From Tipula vernalis (taxonomy: Eukaryota > Arthropoda > Insecta > Diptera > Tipulidae): a stretch of 64,000 nt of DNA. Where the stretch lies: assembly GCA_958295665.1 (NCBI GenBank), contig OY282560.1, positions 52,948,333-53,012,332 on the forward strand. The letters are read 5' to 3'. Below the pieces are notes generated by a model that did not search any database, was not told the origin of the DNA, and saw only the letters and a list, made by a program, of their open reading frames with translations. Every line of letters starts with the position of its first letter. Positions within the stretch are counted from its first letter, which is position 1. Shown here in pieces: positions 43,171 to 55,440 of this stretch. A program made the position numbers and the translations under genes.

Positions 43171-44684
43171 TTCAGGTTTTGGACCAACAAAATGATTGGT
43201 TCTTTTAGACCTAATATACTTCGTTTTTGTTTCCTAAAGGGTAACAAGATAAGTTTTTTCTACCACCTCAGGCAATATTACTCATATTGTATGTACCACT
43301 TGTCCCATTTAACTGTGACAAATCTGCCCGGTAAGCCAAGCCGTTTGTGTTACTTTTGTTTAACCGAAATATTTGGTTTTTCCTCATAATCAAAGAACAC
43401 CACAAGATATTCATTATTGCCGTCAAACAACAGATCAGTTCACCACATTTACAATCTTTCAATTTTTAGCCCACTCCGTGTATTAAAACTCGGATTCCTA
43501 TAAATAAAACTTGCAAAAGTTCCAAAGATTGAGTCTACTTTGACAGAAGTTAAATTACAGCTGTTTGCGGATTGTTTAATGATGTTTGCAATAATTTCGT
43601 GGGAAACCATAAATCAGAAAATTGCTGCAAAATTAGGAAGAGGCACCTTCAGGCATATGAAATAATTCATATTTGATTGCGAGCGTTATCTCAGAAGTTC
43701 AGTTTTCATGATCAATCGGTTTTATTTCGAATACGAAACCAAACGAGAAAAATACGAGTATATGAAGTAATGGTGGAACAAAAACAATACAAACGAAAAA
43801 AAAAAAAATTCAAATTGAAATAAAATAAAAATAAAATTATGATTGTCAACTTACAACATACAAATCATAAGTAAAATTATAATTAATAAAAACTATAATA
43901 TAGTAATTATAACAATACATAATTAATTAATTATTAATAATAACATATAATTTAAATAAATGCCACAGAGGTTTTTTGTTTTAATTGTACACAAAAAAAA
44001 CTCTATTTTCTCCAAAATGTACTTACTAAATAATTGTTAAAAACTATAAAACTATTTTGTGTGTTAATTGTCTTTTTTAATAAAAAAAAGTCATCTCGGG
44101 TTTTCTTCTATGATGTGTAACGGAGAAAATAGAACTACATCTCGAAAATTTCTTATTCAAATTTTTTTTTTCTCATTTTCTATAGTTTTCAATACGTAAA
44201 AAAAAGGTATGGCACTACACTAAAATTAAAAAAAAAAAAATTAAAAATGAATGTAATTAATATTTGTTTAATTAACGACTTTCTTTTAATATATAATTTC
44301 TATTATTTTAATTACAAAATTACATATTAACTAATTTTTTTGTTTGTTTTATAGTTTTCGAGCGCGCTGTTTGTTCGATGGTTCTAAGTTATCTCTAGTT
44401 CATGAATTATTATTTAAGTCGCGTAGTAGTTTTAGTTTCTAAAAATGATGTCTAATCGAAAAAAAATTTTGGTGGCTTTATCTTCCAAGGGAGAGATAAG
44501 CTTCCCCGTCAACATGTAACAGTAGAGGCCAAATACAACATTCTAAACAAAAAGTGAGCTCCAAACCAACTACGACAATTTCGAACTACAATTAGAAAAC
44601 TACCAGGATAATTATTAAACTGAATTATACTGAGGACAAACATGTAGAATTGTAGCAATATTTGACATGGATCAAGTCAATCTA
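43171..44684. other. AT-rich DNA without a gene
   Basis: No supported gene. AT-rich, with short A- and T-runs at 43798-43808, 44165-44173 and 44229-44241. Confidence 0.5.
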
Positions 44685-44815
44685 ACCTCCAACTTTTTCT
44701 CTTAATTCTTCAACCTTTACCCGATTTTCAAAACAACCACAACTCAATCCCCCCCCCCTCCCCCCCGCAGTTCAGCCGCAAACTCAAAGCCCAACTTAAT
44801 CCTCAAACCAGCATA
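44685..44815 (-). repeat. Short TTGAG-family minisatellite with C-run
   Basis: CAACTCAATC-type repeats with a C-tract near 44748-44767. A smaller relative of the array at 42400-43170. Confidence 0.55.
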
Positions 44816-47800
44816 TATAAAAAATGGAAATGATTCGAAAGTCGGTTTTTGGTCAATTCGTATGGCAGGATCTTCTTGACGTACGGTATGTACGACAACA
44901 TCGAACTGCGCGGACAGAAAAAAAAAATTCAGGAAAGTTCAAGAAATTTCACGTTTAATTCCTTATGTTTCACGTGAGATTATCCAATCAGCGATGATGA
45001 TATACAACGTTAGCTTCTTTCTAGTTTTTCACACTAATCCATTATGTTGTGGCTAGTTTTTCGTACTCCTTGAAAACTGGCGGTTCAATTAAAAGCAATA
45101 CTAAATGCCAAAAAGTTCCAAATAATGAGTCGATTGAAAAGCTGTTCGAAACAAAATCTCTTGTAACCAACTTATTTCCGTATTATACCTATATGGTAAA
45201 GTGACAAGAAACTTTAAAATGTGGTGGTAGGACAAGGTGAATTTTGGTCGTCAGGAAATGTGATGCTCGAAGTAGTTTAGTAGCCGTGATATTTTCACTT
45301 GCCTCACCAGAATGATGGTAAATGCTCGGTACAGATACAATATTTCAAACCCTTTATCAACAATATAGCACATAAATAGCATTATTACGGCAGTTTGAAA
45401 TTACCCCAAAAAAGATTTCGATTTTTTTTTTATGACGGCCAATCTTTTACAGTCACTCGATACATAAAAGTTTGACATAAATCGAAATACCTACAAAAGA
45501 GAGAAAAAATCATCGAATAGTTCAAACGTAACAAACGACTAAGAGAATAGATGTGACTTGACTATAATCACGAAAAATGACGTGATACGACTATAAACTC
45601 CCCGACTAACCGAAATTCCAATCGCCTCATTAGGTTTTAGCACTTTATGGTATATGTACAGTAATTCATCAACAGTGATACACAAAGTAGTTTGAACGAA
45701 TCTTCCTTTTCAATCCATTGATTCAGATCTTTAAAAGAAAATGTCTGTCCGAGTCACTCATAAAGGAATCAAAATAGATTTAGCAAGATTGGTGGTCTGT
45801 CCATGTTACCTTGGAAAACTCTTGAAAACAAAGAAACTTCTGAAGAAATATAGACAAAAATGTTAAACTACTTCGTGCCAATCGGCCGAAAGTGAATGTT
45901 AAATTCGCATGACTTCAGTAAGAGGTAACTATGTATGTACTCTCTAATGGGTTTCCATTTAAAAAAATCACCTTGACCTTCAAATGACCTGAAGGTCAAG
46001 GGCATTAATACAAATAGTTGACCCCATTGCCCTTGACAATTTTTGTCTAACCAATTTTTTTGTAGCTGGCATGTTTTAGGATATATTTGGATCCTTCGAT
46101 TAAAATGGCTCGCCCAGTATAACAGTTAACAATAAGTCAACTAAAAATGTGCTATTACAACCAATTTTGTGGAAAGAATCGATTGAATGCATTTAGTGGC
46201 TTGTAAAGTGAGTAGAAATTACAATTACTATAGTTGTAATGCATTACAAGGGCAAATGTCGAATTGCATTACCACATTAATAAAATTAAGGAAATACAGG
46301 AGAAGGGCAAGGTAAAAGAAAAGTTTAGGCCGCAGTTTTTTTTTTGGTGACCAAATATGGTAAATGGTTATATAACCCAGAAAAATCCTGCAGTTTAGTC
46401 AAAACCCCATCACTATAAACAACTCTCACAATCTTTCGAACGGGTTCATATAGATTTTGGGTAAATACGAAAAATACAACCGAAATATTTTTGAACCCTT
46501 TGTGTTGATGTGGAATCGCCGCATCTTGCAACGAATGGACAACGAAAGAGATACGAGTACAAACACTGATGTACAAACGAAATATTCAAAATCGAGCAGT
46601 TTTCTTTAGTTGTTCACTATTCAAATTCTCACCAAATTTGTGCTTTCCAGTTATTTCGGGCTACCTAATTAGCAAAGGTCTTCACAAATTGAAAACATTC
46701 CTCTTAAATCCAAATGTATGAATTTGCAACAACATATTTTGAGCTGCAGGACAAAGAGACAATTAATATGGTAAAACCTATCCATGCATTGGCGGAAAAA
46801 TTGGCTCAACGGAGATGATACAAAACAGCGTTTGGCTCAGTCGATATTTTTATAAGAAACATTTTTGCAAAGTTCAACATGACTAATTGTAAATAGATTC
46901 TCCCCCTCCCCAACAATTAAATAAAAATGCGGATGATGTCGGAAATATTAAATATAATGAAGCTATTGGTAGTTTTAAATATTTAGCTCAGACTTATGAG
47001 ACTACACACTGGATGTAAAGCATATTATGCGATAATATCAAAGGAACACAGAGTAAGAATCGCATACTGTGATGCGGAATGGATTCATAAATAGATGACA
47101 GAAGGGCCTCTGTAGGTTATTTATTTAAAATTTAGATAGGCACAGGTTCTAGATAATCTCATTCCTTTATATCTTGTTCAATAATGTTTTGATAATGTTT
47201 GATTATCTGAGTGGAGGACGGGGTTATTCCAAAAAAAAAAACATCATTGTTGAATTTTGTGACTGTTTGATTTAGTGGGGAATTTGGTTGATCAGTCAAA
47301 ACTGAATTATTACATAAATGACACTCCAGATATCTTAGGGAGGAGATCTTAGGGAAGAGATTGCATACGTTTCTTTAAACTGAAGCAGTTATTTTAGGAG
47401 AATAATCTAGTATTGTTTTAATAATCAGTATAGAAGTAACAAAATATTATCACATAATTACAAAATGGATATTAACCATTATAACTTATTTTAGGAGCTC
47501 TAAAACGACAGAGTTGAACACTGAAAAATACAAACCAATTGGTTCCAGTAGATTTCATTAAAAGTTGAAAAGGCAATCGAACGTAAATAATGTGCTAAAC
47601 AAGGTGCCTCAAAATACAATGATGATTTACAAAAAATTTAGTGAAATCTACTAGATGCTAGCTAGACCCAGAGCCCGATTTCACATTTTGTCCCCCTCCA
47701 CCCTGCTAACAAAACATGAAACTAAATTAAACACAAAGAAATCACAAGGGGTAAAATCTGATGATCATTGTGAGCTAGGCAGCATATCATAGTTTAATTC

Positions 47801-47869
47801 GACCAAATTGATGGTCGTTACTGTGGACGAATGAGATACGCTGTCAGTCTCCCAGAAATAAGCGGTCAC
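44816..47869. other. Unassigned DNA
   Basis: No gene is supported. A perfect hairpin (12-bp stems CCTTGACCTTCA, 45971-45982 with 45990-46001, 7-base loop) is the one structured feature I see. Confidence 0.5.
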
Positions 47870-48810
47870 TTGCCACAAAAGCAATTTGATAAACTATTTT
47901 GTTTTAATCCAAAAGATTTTTACGATTTTCAAAATTTTTTGCCAGTAATAAGCTGTTAGAACACCCATATCAAAACCATAAACAAGCCAAAAATAATTAG
48001 TTTGGTCTTATCAGACGAAAAGCTGAATTAAAATAAAGATTGTGCTTACTGTTCTCAGCCACAAAAGGATTTTGATAAATTTTTGCCAGGAATAAGCTGC
48101 CAGTATGCCCATATCAAACCTATTTCACTTTAATCCAAAAGATTTTTAGTTTCGTCGTACAAAACGAAGAATTGAATTAAAATTAGGATCGGGCATACAT
48201 TTCTCAGTCCATTATGAAATTTTGGCAATTTACCACAAAACGATTCAATCTTAAAACTTTGTTGCCTCAAACCCAGAGATTTTTAATTTCAAAAAATTGA
48301 ATTAAAATTAGAATCAAGCTTAGTTCATGATGAAATTTGGAATACTGTTATTATGCCCATCTCCAAACTTTATACCTACAACTCGAATGATTCTTAGGTT
48401 CGTCATAACAGACCAAAAATTAAAATAAGCCCATGATGAAACTTCGGCAACCAGACGAAGAATTGAATTAAAATTAGTATCAAGCTTACGGTTCTCAGCC
48501 GATGATGAAATTTAGACAACTTGCCAAGAAATAATTTTGACAAATGTTTGCCTTTACGGAGCTGTGCTGTAAATATGCCCATCCCAAATCTTTATATTGT
48601 TACAATTCGAAAGATATTTAGGTCCATCATATCAGACGAAAAATTTAATTGAAACAAGGATTGAGCTTACGGTTGTAAAGATTAAATTTCGGAAACTTTC
48701 CACACTATGATTTTTGCCAGAAATATTACTATTAGTAAGCCCATCTTAAAACTTTGTAGCCTCCTCCCGAGAGATTTTCTGTTTTGTTATACCAGACGGT
48801 AAAGTAAAGT
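47870..48810. repeat. Degenerate tandem repeat array, units of about 150-180 bp
   Basis: A recurring series: CAGACGAA(A)..TTGAATTAAAAT, AGCTTACGGTTCTCAGCC, GATGATGAAATTT, TTGCCA, TATGCCCAT and TCCAAAAGATTTTTAG. The CAGACGAA landmark falls near 48012, 48163, 48452, 48633 and 48793. The units have drifted far apart with deletions, which suggests an old satellite-like array. No coding frame. Confidence 0.65.
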
Positions 48811-48861
48811 AAAATAATATTACTTCATAGATTTTTACATAATACAAAAAGCCAAAATTTT

Positions 48862-50061
48862 GTGCTAACCCTTTTTGATTTTAACGAAAATCACTGAAGA
48901 GGTTCTCTACGTGAAACATTTCAACTCATACATTTTTATTTTCTTCTACGGTAATATTCTTCGGAGCAGGGCTGAAAACACAAATTTTCGAAAAGCTACT
49001 TAACCGGTTTTAATGGTTGTTGTCGAAGGAAAACTGTTTTTTTTTTCTATAAAATGCCATATTCGGTGACCTTTGACATATGGGGTCACCACTTTCTATA
49101 TGCTTTTCTGAAAGGTTATTTTTGAACATATCTAGATCTGAAGATCTTAAACAATAAAATAAAGAAAATCATTCAAATTTTTCACTTCATAAAATTTTAG
49201 TTTGAATCTTCTTTTTGTTTTTCAGTTTTGAATTGTTTTAGATCCTGTTTAACATGATACCTTTTCATCCTAAATCTTTTTTGACCTATTTGCCATGTAA
49301 TACGACACATCGAAGTTCTCTTGGATTCTCCCAGAAGATCAACTTTTTGGAAAAGTGTTAGAAAGAACATCAATTGATATTTCTGATAAACTTGTTGAAG
49401 AAACAGGGAACATATTCAGAAGATCCTTCATTATCACCACTTGATTTAACATTATACAACTTGAAATAGCGACAAATCCAAGTTGTTCTGCCCTTTGAGC
49501 AGCTGAATCCATTATATGTTGACTGACTTTCTGAGTTTTCGATTAGTTTTTATGTTTCAACCAATTTACACACTTAACTTTCATACTAATTATTTAAGAT
49601 TTTCACGTTTATAAATTTTAGTTCAAACTCACGGTGACATTTCTTCAGATATATTCAAATCACATTTTATAAAAGAAATATAAACCATTTTTTTTAATTT
49701 TGTTGCTTGATTTTAAGGTAAATAAGCTTTTAGAAAAAAAAAAAAAAAAAATGGTGACCCCTTGTTTTAAAGGTCACCAAACATGGCATTTTTCAGAAAA
49801 AAAAACACTTTTTCTTCAACAAAAACTTAATAAAAATGTATTTTATGAATTAATAGTCTGCTATCTGTCATATGACCCATCAATTATTAAATTTGGTTGA
49901 GTAGTTTTTGAAAACAAGCACCTTGAGCAATTTGAATTATTAAAAAAATTAGAAAACGGCGAAAAACAAAAAAAACGATACAAAATATTATGAATTACTG
50001 TATTTCATGTAGAGAACATTTTCAGCGATTTTCGTCAAAATTAAAAGGTGTCAGGATAAAC
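48862..50061. mobile_element. Fold-back type element with long inverted arms
   Basis: The left arm (48862-49140) and right arm (about 49700-50061) are inverted copies. Matching blocks include TTTTAACGAAAATCACTGAA / TTTTGACGAAAATCGCTGAA, GTTCTCTACGTGAAA / GTTCTCTACATGAAA and AAATGCCATATTCGGTGACC / AAATGCCATGTTTGGTGACC. Each arm carries its own small inverted repeat GGTGACC...GGTCACC. The centre has no recognisable transposase. A short open frame in the right arm is not credible. No clear target duplication is identified. Confidence 0.7.
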
Positions 50062-51364
50062 ATTGATGTCACAACAATTAGGCTATGGATCAATAAAACC
50101 TGTCATCTTTATTATGATTCATTTTGCCATTCATTTTTATCAAAGCCTACTATGCTTCTACAGTGGTGAATGCATAAAGTATTTGTTGACAGCGGCGAAA
50201 TTATAACAATTTATAACAAGTTTTTAGTACTTTTGCTCTATACGCAATTTCTGTAAAGTTATAGCTACAGAATTTTTATATTTTGTGAATAGAATATTTT
50301 AAAATTCTTATAAAATGTGATTTTGATTTTTCACACTTGTTCATATTTTATGAAGTAGAATTTTACTTCTGATTGAGTAAATTATTTAATAACTAACTTC
50401 ACACACGCCTATTACACTTTATTCGGTACTCGATCGACGCAAAATTTAACAATGAAAACGAATATTGTGCTCGTTTGCTTTATCGTCTCGAGTTACAGAC
50501 GATGATTCAGAATGGTAAAAATCATATTCGCGAATCCTGCTCATCCATCTGATACGGCACACCGAAAACTATAAATATTTGTTTTTGTTTCTTTTTTCTA
50601 CATAACTAAACCTAAAATTTTATCGCTATACATAATTATAATAAATCCCGAAAAAAATTAATCAAATTTTAATTTATGCTGTATTTAAAAAATTAATTAA
50701 ATTTAAATTAAAAATTATTTATCGCAATTAGCTACCTGTTTTTAGTATTTTAAACTATTTTTTTATATTATTTCGCGTAATTTATATTAATTTAATTTTT
50801 TAAATTTTTTTTTGTTATAAATCGGAACACATTTTAGTTTTGGATTTTGTAATAGTTTTTGTCTAAATTTCTAAAATGACCCACATGGTTCTTAAGTAGT
50901 AGTATATATGTATGTATGTATTTATATACACTTAAAGTAGTATAAAGTTTCTATTTTATTTAAAGTAGTAGTCATTTAATAATTAAAATGAAATTCAATT
51001 ATATAAAAATTAAATTAAAAAAATTATGTTTCTTTTATCATTTCGATATGTTGTGTGCTAAGTAATTAAAAAAAAATATTAATTAATTAATAAAATTAAA
51101 ATCTAGTAATTATTTGAAATTCATCAAAAAAAAAATTAACAAAATTTCCTTTGTTTGAAATTAAAAATTAAAAAATTTTTAAAAACAAAATAAAACAAAA
51201 ACTAAAAAAAAAATATTATATAATAATTACATCAAATTTATATTACATATACATTATTAAGGACATCATCTATGCATCTTCTCCTATATGCTTGCATATA
51301 AATATTTATACATAAACTGTTATGTATCTAAAATTTATTTATATATTATTTATACAAATTCTAA
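50062..51364 (-). other. Region downstream of CRTC, including its 3' UTR
   Basis: AT-rich sequence that directly follows the CRTC stop codon (51365-51367) on the minus strand, so at least the first part should be 3' UTR. The polyadenylation site cannot be placed by eye among many AATAAA-like strings. No other gene is seen. Confidence 0.5.
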
Positions 51365-51507
51365 TCACGTTTCATCCAGATCCTCGCGAAAACTATCCTC
51401 GGTTCGAGAATCGGTAATTAGGGTCGGATCCGATAACATTTGGTAGCTGACAAAATCCATGGGTCCCAATTCTAAGTCCAATGTTCGTAATGAATCATGA
51501 AATACGT
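51365..51507 (-). CDS. Crtc: CRTC (TORC), last coding exon
   Basis: On the minus strand, the acceptor TTTTTTGACTTCAG at 51508 opens an exon with 47 codons to a TGA at 51365-51367. It reads VFHDSLRTLDLELGPMDF then VSYQMLSDPTLITDS and EDSFREDL. This is the C-terminal transactivation (TORC_C) domain of CREB-regulated transcription coactivators, where family members show a Leu/Asp-rich block, a QMLSDP-type motif and a terminal ED(S/T)FR. CRTC moves to the nucleus when dephosphorylated and binds CREB to raise cAMP- and calcium-responsive transcription. Phase 1 joins exactly to the exon at 51587-51989. Confidence 0.88.
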
Positions 51508-51586
51508 CTGAAGTCAAAAAAAAAAAAAATTAAAAAAAAAATTAAAAAAAAAAAATTTGGGCTCGCGGCACTAACTCTGCACTCAC
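51508..51586 (-). other. CRTC intron, 79 bp
   Basis: GTGAGT...TTTTTTGACTTCAG on the minus strand, with a strong polypyrimidine tract made by the poly-A/TTT runs seen on the plus strand. Short introns of this size are common in insects. Confidence 0.8.
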
Positions 51587-51715
51587 CTTTACTAAATTCA
51601 TTGCCATTCGATGAAAAATCGGTAAATATAATTTCCGGAATACTATTTGGTGTGTTCGGCGTCTGAGCATTTGTTATCAATTGATTTTGTTGATGGATTT
51701 GCGTATGCTGTTGTT

Positions 51716-51777
<62 letters not shown>

Positions 51778-51989
51778 TGTTGTTGTTGGGATTGTGGTTG
51801 CGAATGCTGTTGTGATTGTTGAGAATTTAAATTATTTTGCATATTATTTGAATTTATTGTATTGTTAACGTTGTTAATATTTGATAAATTTATATTATTC
51901 GGTGAATTGACTGAATTAATTACATTATTTTGAGAATTCAAACCGTCTAAGTTGATTGCATCTAAATGTGTGAATGTGGAATTTTCAAA
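51587..51989 (-). CDS. Crtc: CRTC (TORC), penultimate coding exon with polyQ
   Basis: 403-nt exon on the minus strand between acceptor TTTATTTTCAG (51990 side) and donor AAAG|GTGAGT (51586 side). It starts FENSTFTHLDAINLDGLNSQ, runs through an Asn-rich segment, then a run of 27 glutamines (51708-51788, mixed CAG and CAA codons), and ends with NTPNSIPEIIFTDFSSNGNE and FSK. The IPEIIFTDFSS stretch fits the start of the CRTC C-terminal domain (family form IPNIILT followed by a Leu-Ser-Lys block). Translation runs straight through both junctions. A long antisense open frame rich in Ala and Val is the shadow of the glutamine run. Confidence 0.88.
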
Positions 51990-52644
51990 CTGAAAATAAA
52001 TAAAAAAAAAAACAAAAAATTGGTTTATTGAAAATTTATTTATTTATTAGACCAGTGAGACAAATAAAATAAAATAATCGTCATCGATTCGAGAAAGTGT
52101 GTTGCAGACCATCAAAATGCATTTGTTTTAAATGTCAGATTCGTTTCATTTTTTCTTCTCCGAATTTAGAGTATCCTTAATTAAACAAATTATTATTGGC
52201 CACCAATTTTAAATTCTCCCCTAATTCCAAATAAGCTAGAATAAGTTTTTCGGACAATTTTGATTGTAGGTAATTTTTTAGATCAAATTTTGAACATAAG
52301 AACATTTATGAAATAACGTTGCTTTTTTAAATTTGTATTCCTAAATCCTAAATGTTCCATTTATTGTTACAAGTTTTGAATATGGGTTATCAACGTCAAA
52401 TAATAACTTACGAATCCATTCTCAAAAGTCAAATATTAAAAAAAAATTCTTCAACTAAATTTGGAAATTTTGAACTAATCTCGTATTCCTCAAAAAATTT
52501 TGGAATTTTATCAGTTTTATGACCTAAAATCTGAAAATTGTTAATATTTGCTACTTTATGATGAATTGAAATATTTAACATTTTATTTCGAAATATAAAG
52601 TTCAACTTTCTATCAAAATTTCGAAATCATTTTAACGGTTTCTA

Positions 52645-52995
52645 AACAATTTTAGGATTTTTGATGATATGTTGTATGATGATAAGATGGCATAATGGTG
52701 TGATGGTATGATAGTATGTTAATATGATGGTATGATGGTAAGATGGCACGGTAGAATGATGGTATGAAGATTTGATATAATATTGGTTATGAAATAACGT
52801 TATGATGTATATGATGGTATGATGGTTTGATTGTATGATGGTATGTTGGTTTGATGGTATGGTGGTATGATGGTACGATGGTACGATGCGATGGTGGTGC
52901 GACGGTATGATAGTATAATGGTATCATAGTTTGATGGGATGATGGCTTGACAGTACGATGGTATGGTGGTATGATGGTATTACTGTAAGATGGTG
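52645..52995 (+). repeat. ATGATGGT-type minisatellite
   Basis: About 40 degenerate copies of an 8-base unit (TATGATGG) over 350 bases, with variants such as TACGATGG and TTTGATGG. The open frame across it on the minus strand is repeat-encoded and not a gene. Confidence 0.85.
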
Positions 52996-53133
52996 TGCAT
53001 AACATGATTTACTTACCGGCTCTTCTCGAAAAATTAAATTTCTAACAACGTACTCTCCGATTTAACAGAACGATGAACTTTTTTTTTACTACAAATCGAA
53101 TAAAACCTTTTGTAAGCCATTTCAAAGAATTTA

Positions 53134-54000
53134 TTGGAAATAACTTCGTTGACAAATGCTTACGTTTTGGGAAAACTTTCAAATGAGAAAATATCTTTAC
53201 TGCGGTCGACCATTTCAGAGCAAAAATTAAATGCAGCGGTTAAGCTATCTGTAGAAGCAGAAATTTTGCAAACAATTTTGTACGATAATATCATTAAGAC
53301 TAAATTATATTGTAATAAAAATGAGTCGAATAAATTTTAGAGAGAGGGAGAGAGAAGCCAGCTGTTTTCTAAGAAAGGGAGTTCCGATCGCAAACGTTGA
53401 CTATAACACAAGAGAATTCCACCACCACTGACGTCAACAAATCGATATTATAAGGGAAATCGAATTGGCTGAAGACATATTTGCAAGTAACAGCAGGCCC
53501 AGACTGGCTTTGAAGCTTAAATTTAAATAAAGTGAGGCCAAAATATGCATGGAAACTTCCGAAGAGCAGAAAGCTAGTGCTGAGTAACTATACAGCATAT
53601 GAAATACAGGCATCAACATCGAGACATGGGGTCCTTTTTGTACCTTCAGCGTATTAAATAAATTGTACAACGAGTCACGACGTCTATACGAAAGGTCTCA
53701 AAAAATCCAAGAGAATTTCAAGAAATAAAAATCTTTGAAAGGAATTGGTAGCAACAAACCAATACCAACCAACAAGTAAAGTTTCAAATACAACCGCTAA
53801 AACGCGCTTTCGTAGCTGCTACACAACCAAGTAATGTTTGCGAATGCTGTCCGAAAAATTACAAAGCTGATTAATGTCCACGTTTCAAAGACCTGAGTAT
53901 TCCCAAAAGAAATCAGATGGTCAAAACCGTACGACAACAAGATGCAGCAGTTAAATTAGTTGTTTTACCTGCAAAGGCAAACATCATACTTTGCTACACG
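53134..54000 (+). pseudogene. BEL/Pao gag relic
   Basis: The first frame (53134-53340) has a Gag-like helical stretch. Further on, near 53836-53925, a knuckle-like CECCPKNYKAD (stop) CPRFKDLSIPKRNQM matches the BEL/Pao pattern (CxxC..H..C then F..L). SCFTCKGKHHTLLH near 53960-54000 matches the second BEL/Pao Gag knuckle. Many stops and frame changes are present. Confidence 0.7.
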
Positions 54001-54059
54001 TGAAAAACCAACAAACACGGTAATCCGAAGAACTGCATCTAAACGAAGTCAAACTGCTG

Positions 54060-54865
54060 GAGAGATCGAATGTGAACAATACTACATATGATGAAACACA
54101 GAAACTGTTAAAAAAAAGACGATTTGAGGTTCAGATAGAAAAAAGATTTAAGAACGAGGAAGACTTTAAGAATCAATACATATTACATGAACAACTCCAA
54201 CTAAACCATATGAAACTTATTAAAGATAATTGTATGACAGATGCTTCTCGTGTTTACTACATACCACATTATTCTGTCATTAAAGAAGAGAGCATAACTA
54301 CGATATTAAGGATAGTGTTTGATGTTTCATACAAAAAAACAGCAGGAGTATCACTAAATGAAATGATTCATGTCGGTCCAACCTTACAAGACAACTTAAC
54401 AGCAATATTATTCAGATGGAAAAAACATCACTATGTGATTGCAGCAGACATCGAGAAAATATTCAGGCAGATCAGGAAATGATGCAGCGGCAGATTTAGG
54501 TAATATTAGAAGAACTTCCAGTACAGTAGTATCACAGTAAAATAAACAACGAAATTACGTTAATTGCTGCCAAAACAAAGGTTGCGTTAAACCAAACAAT
54601 ATCGCTACCAAGATTAGAGCTGAATGCCACATTGCTACTGCCACATCAACAGCAACAACAGAAAGCCACAACACATCATGAAACTTTTGTGGCCAACAGA
54701 ATAACAGAGATACAATCCAACACCGATTCTAGCCAATGGCATCACGTTGTTTCTACAGCAACGATAATCTCCAGTCCATGGAAAATAGGGTACCGCGAGC
54801 CCAGGTCAAGGTTACCTCATTTAATTACTCGAGAGACATATATAGTGGAAAAATAAGTAAGAAGT
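54060..54865 (+). pseudogene. BEL/Pao reverse transcriptase and RNase H relic
   Basis: One frame (54072-54482) has YYIPHYSVIKEESITTILRI, VFDVSYKKTAGVSLNEMIHV, GPTLQDNLTAILFRWKKHH and IAADIEKIFRQI, the RT N-terminal half of BEL/Pao pol. After a deletion, LIAAKTKVALNQTISLPRLE and LNATLL (near 54560-54640) mark RNase H, then FVANRITEIQSNTDSSQW leads toward integrase. The active-site box itself is lost. It lies inside the CRTC intron, in antisense orientation to the gene. Confidence 0.85.
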
Positions 54866-55019
54866 GGAATTTACTGATATATTATAACATGACGAGATAT
54901 TGGTAGGAAATCGAAGCCTTCAAGCAAGCACAAGGCGGACTGGTAGCAAAAGATGTCTAGTTTGAGCTGCGACGTAATCCTGGAACAATTTCAGTGGCAG
55001 CCCAACACGACGGGTGAAG

Positions 55020-55300
55020 CTTAGCTTGGGACTAAAGGCATTATCTTAGGAGACATGTTTGGAATTCTCACCCAGCGCGAGGCTAACCAGCATGAAGCCG
55101 AATTTGAGAACGCCAACAATAACGAAAATCATCTAATGGCATTAATGAAAAACCAGACGTCAATTATCGATAACACAATCAAGCTGGTGGAACATAATTC
55201 CAACCTCACAATGATTGAACCATCTGATGAAAGATCAAGAGAGGTTGGAAATGATACAACTGAACGAATAACGAACATTACGAGGAAAGGGTTCACCTAA
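55020..55300 (+). pseudogene. Env-like (baculovirus F-type) relic
   Basis: The frame reads LGTKGIILGDMFGILTQREA, then an Asn/Gln-rich helix and LMALMKNQTSIIDNTIKLVE. The layout, a Gly-rich hydrophobic stretch followed by a heptad-like helix with repeated KNQ and IDNTIK, resembles the region after the cleavage site of F-type envelope proteins carried by some insect LTR retroelements. Only a fragment is left, with no signal peptide or membrane anchor. It probably belongs to the adjacent BEL/Pao relic. The family assignment is a judgement by eye. Confidence 0.5.
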
Positions 55301-55440
55301 TGTTCACCAGGTTTGGCACCTTGCGATTTTATTCTCTTCCAAAAAGAAAAAAAATTGTTCGGCTTAAAGGATTTCACATCAAAGAGGGCTATTTCGGAGG
55401 GTTTGACAAATCGTACTTTTGAGATGGCTCGAAAAAATCA
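55301..55440 (+). pseudogene. mariner transposase C-terminal fragment
   Basis: CSPGLAPCDFILFQKEKK then FGLKDFTSKRAISEG matches the mariner block SPDLAPCDFFLF that holds the third catalytic aspartate. No N-terminal part is next to it. A further open stretch to 55618 is not recognised. Confidence 0.8.

Noticed and set aside
46325..46576. 83-codon minus-strand open frame
   Set aside because: No domain and no neighbouring exon support; length is within chance expectation.
47870..48810. CRISPR array
   Set aside because: The repeats are long, degenerate and not separated by unique spacers; the window is eukaryotic.
51647..51868. Ala/Val-rich open frame on the plus strand
   Set aside because: It is the antisense shadow of the CRTC glutamine run; CAG/CAA repeats read on the other strand give long open frames.
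52787..53005. His/Pro/Thr-rich open frame on the minus strand
   Set aside because: It is the translation of the TATGATGG minisatellite.
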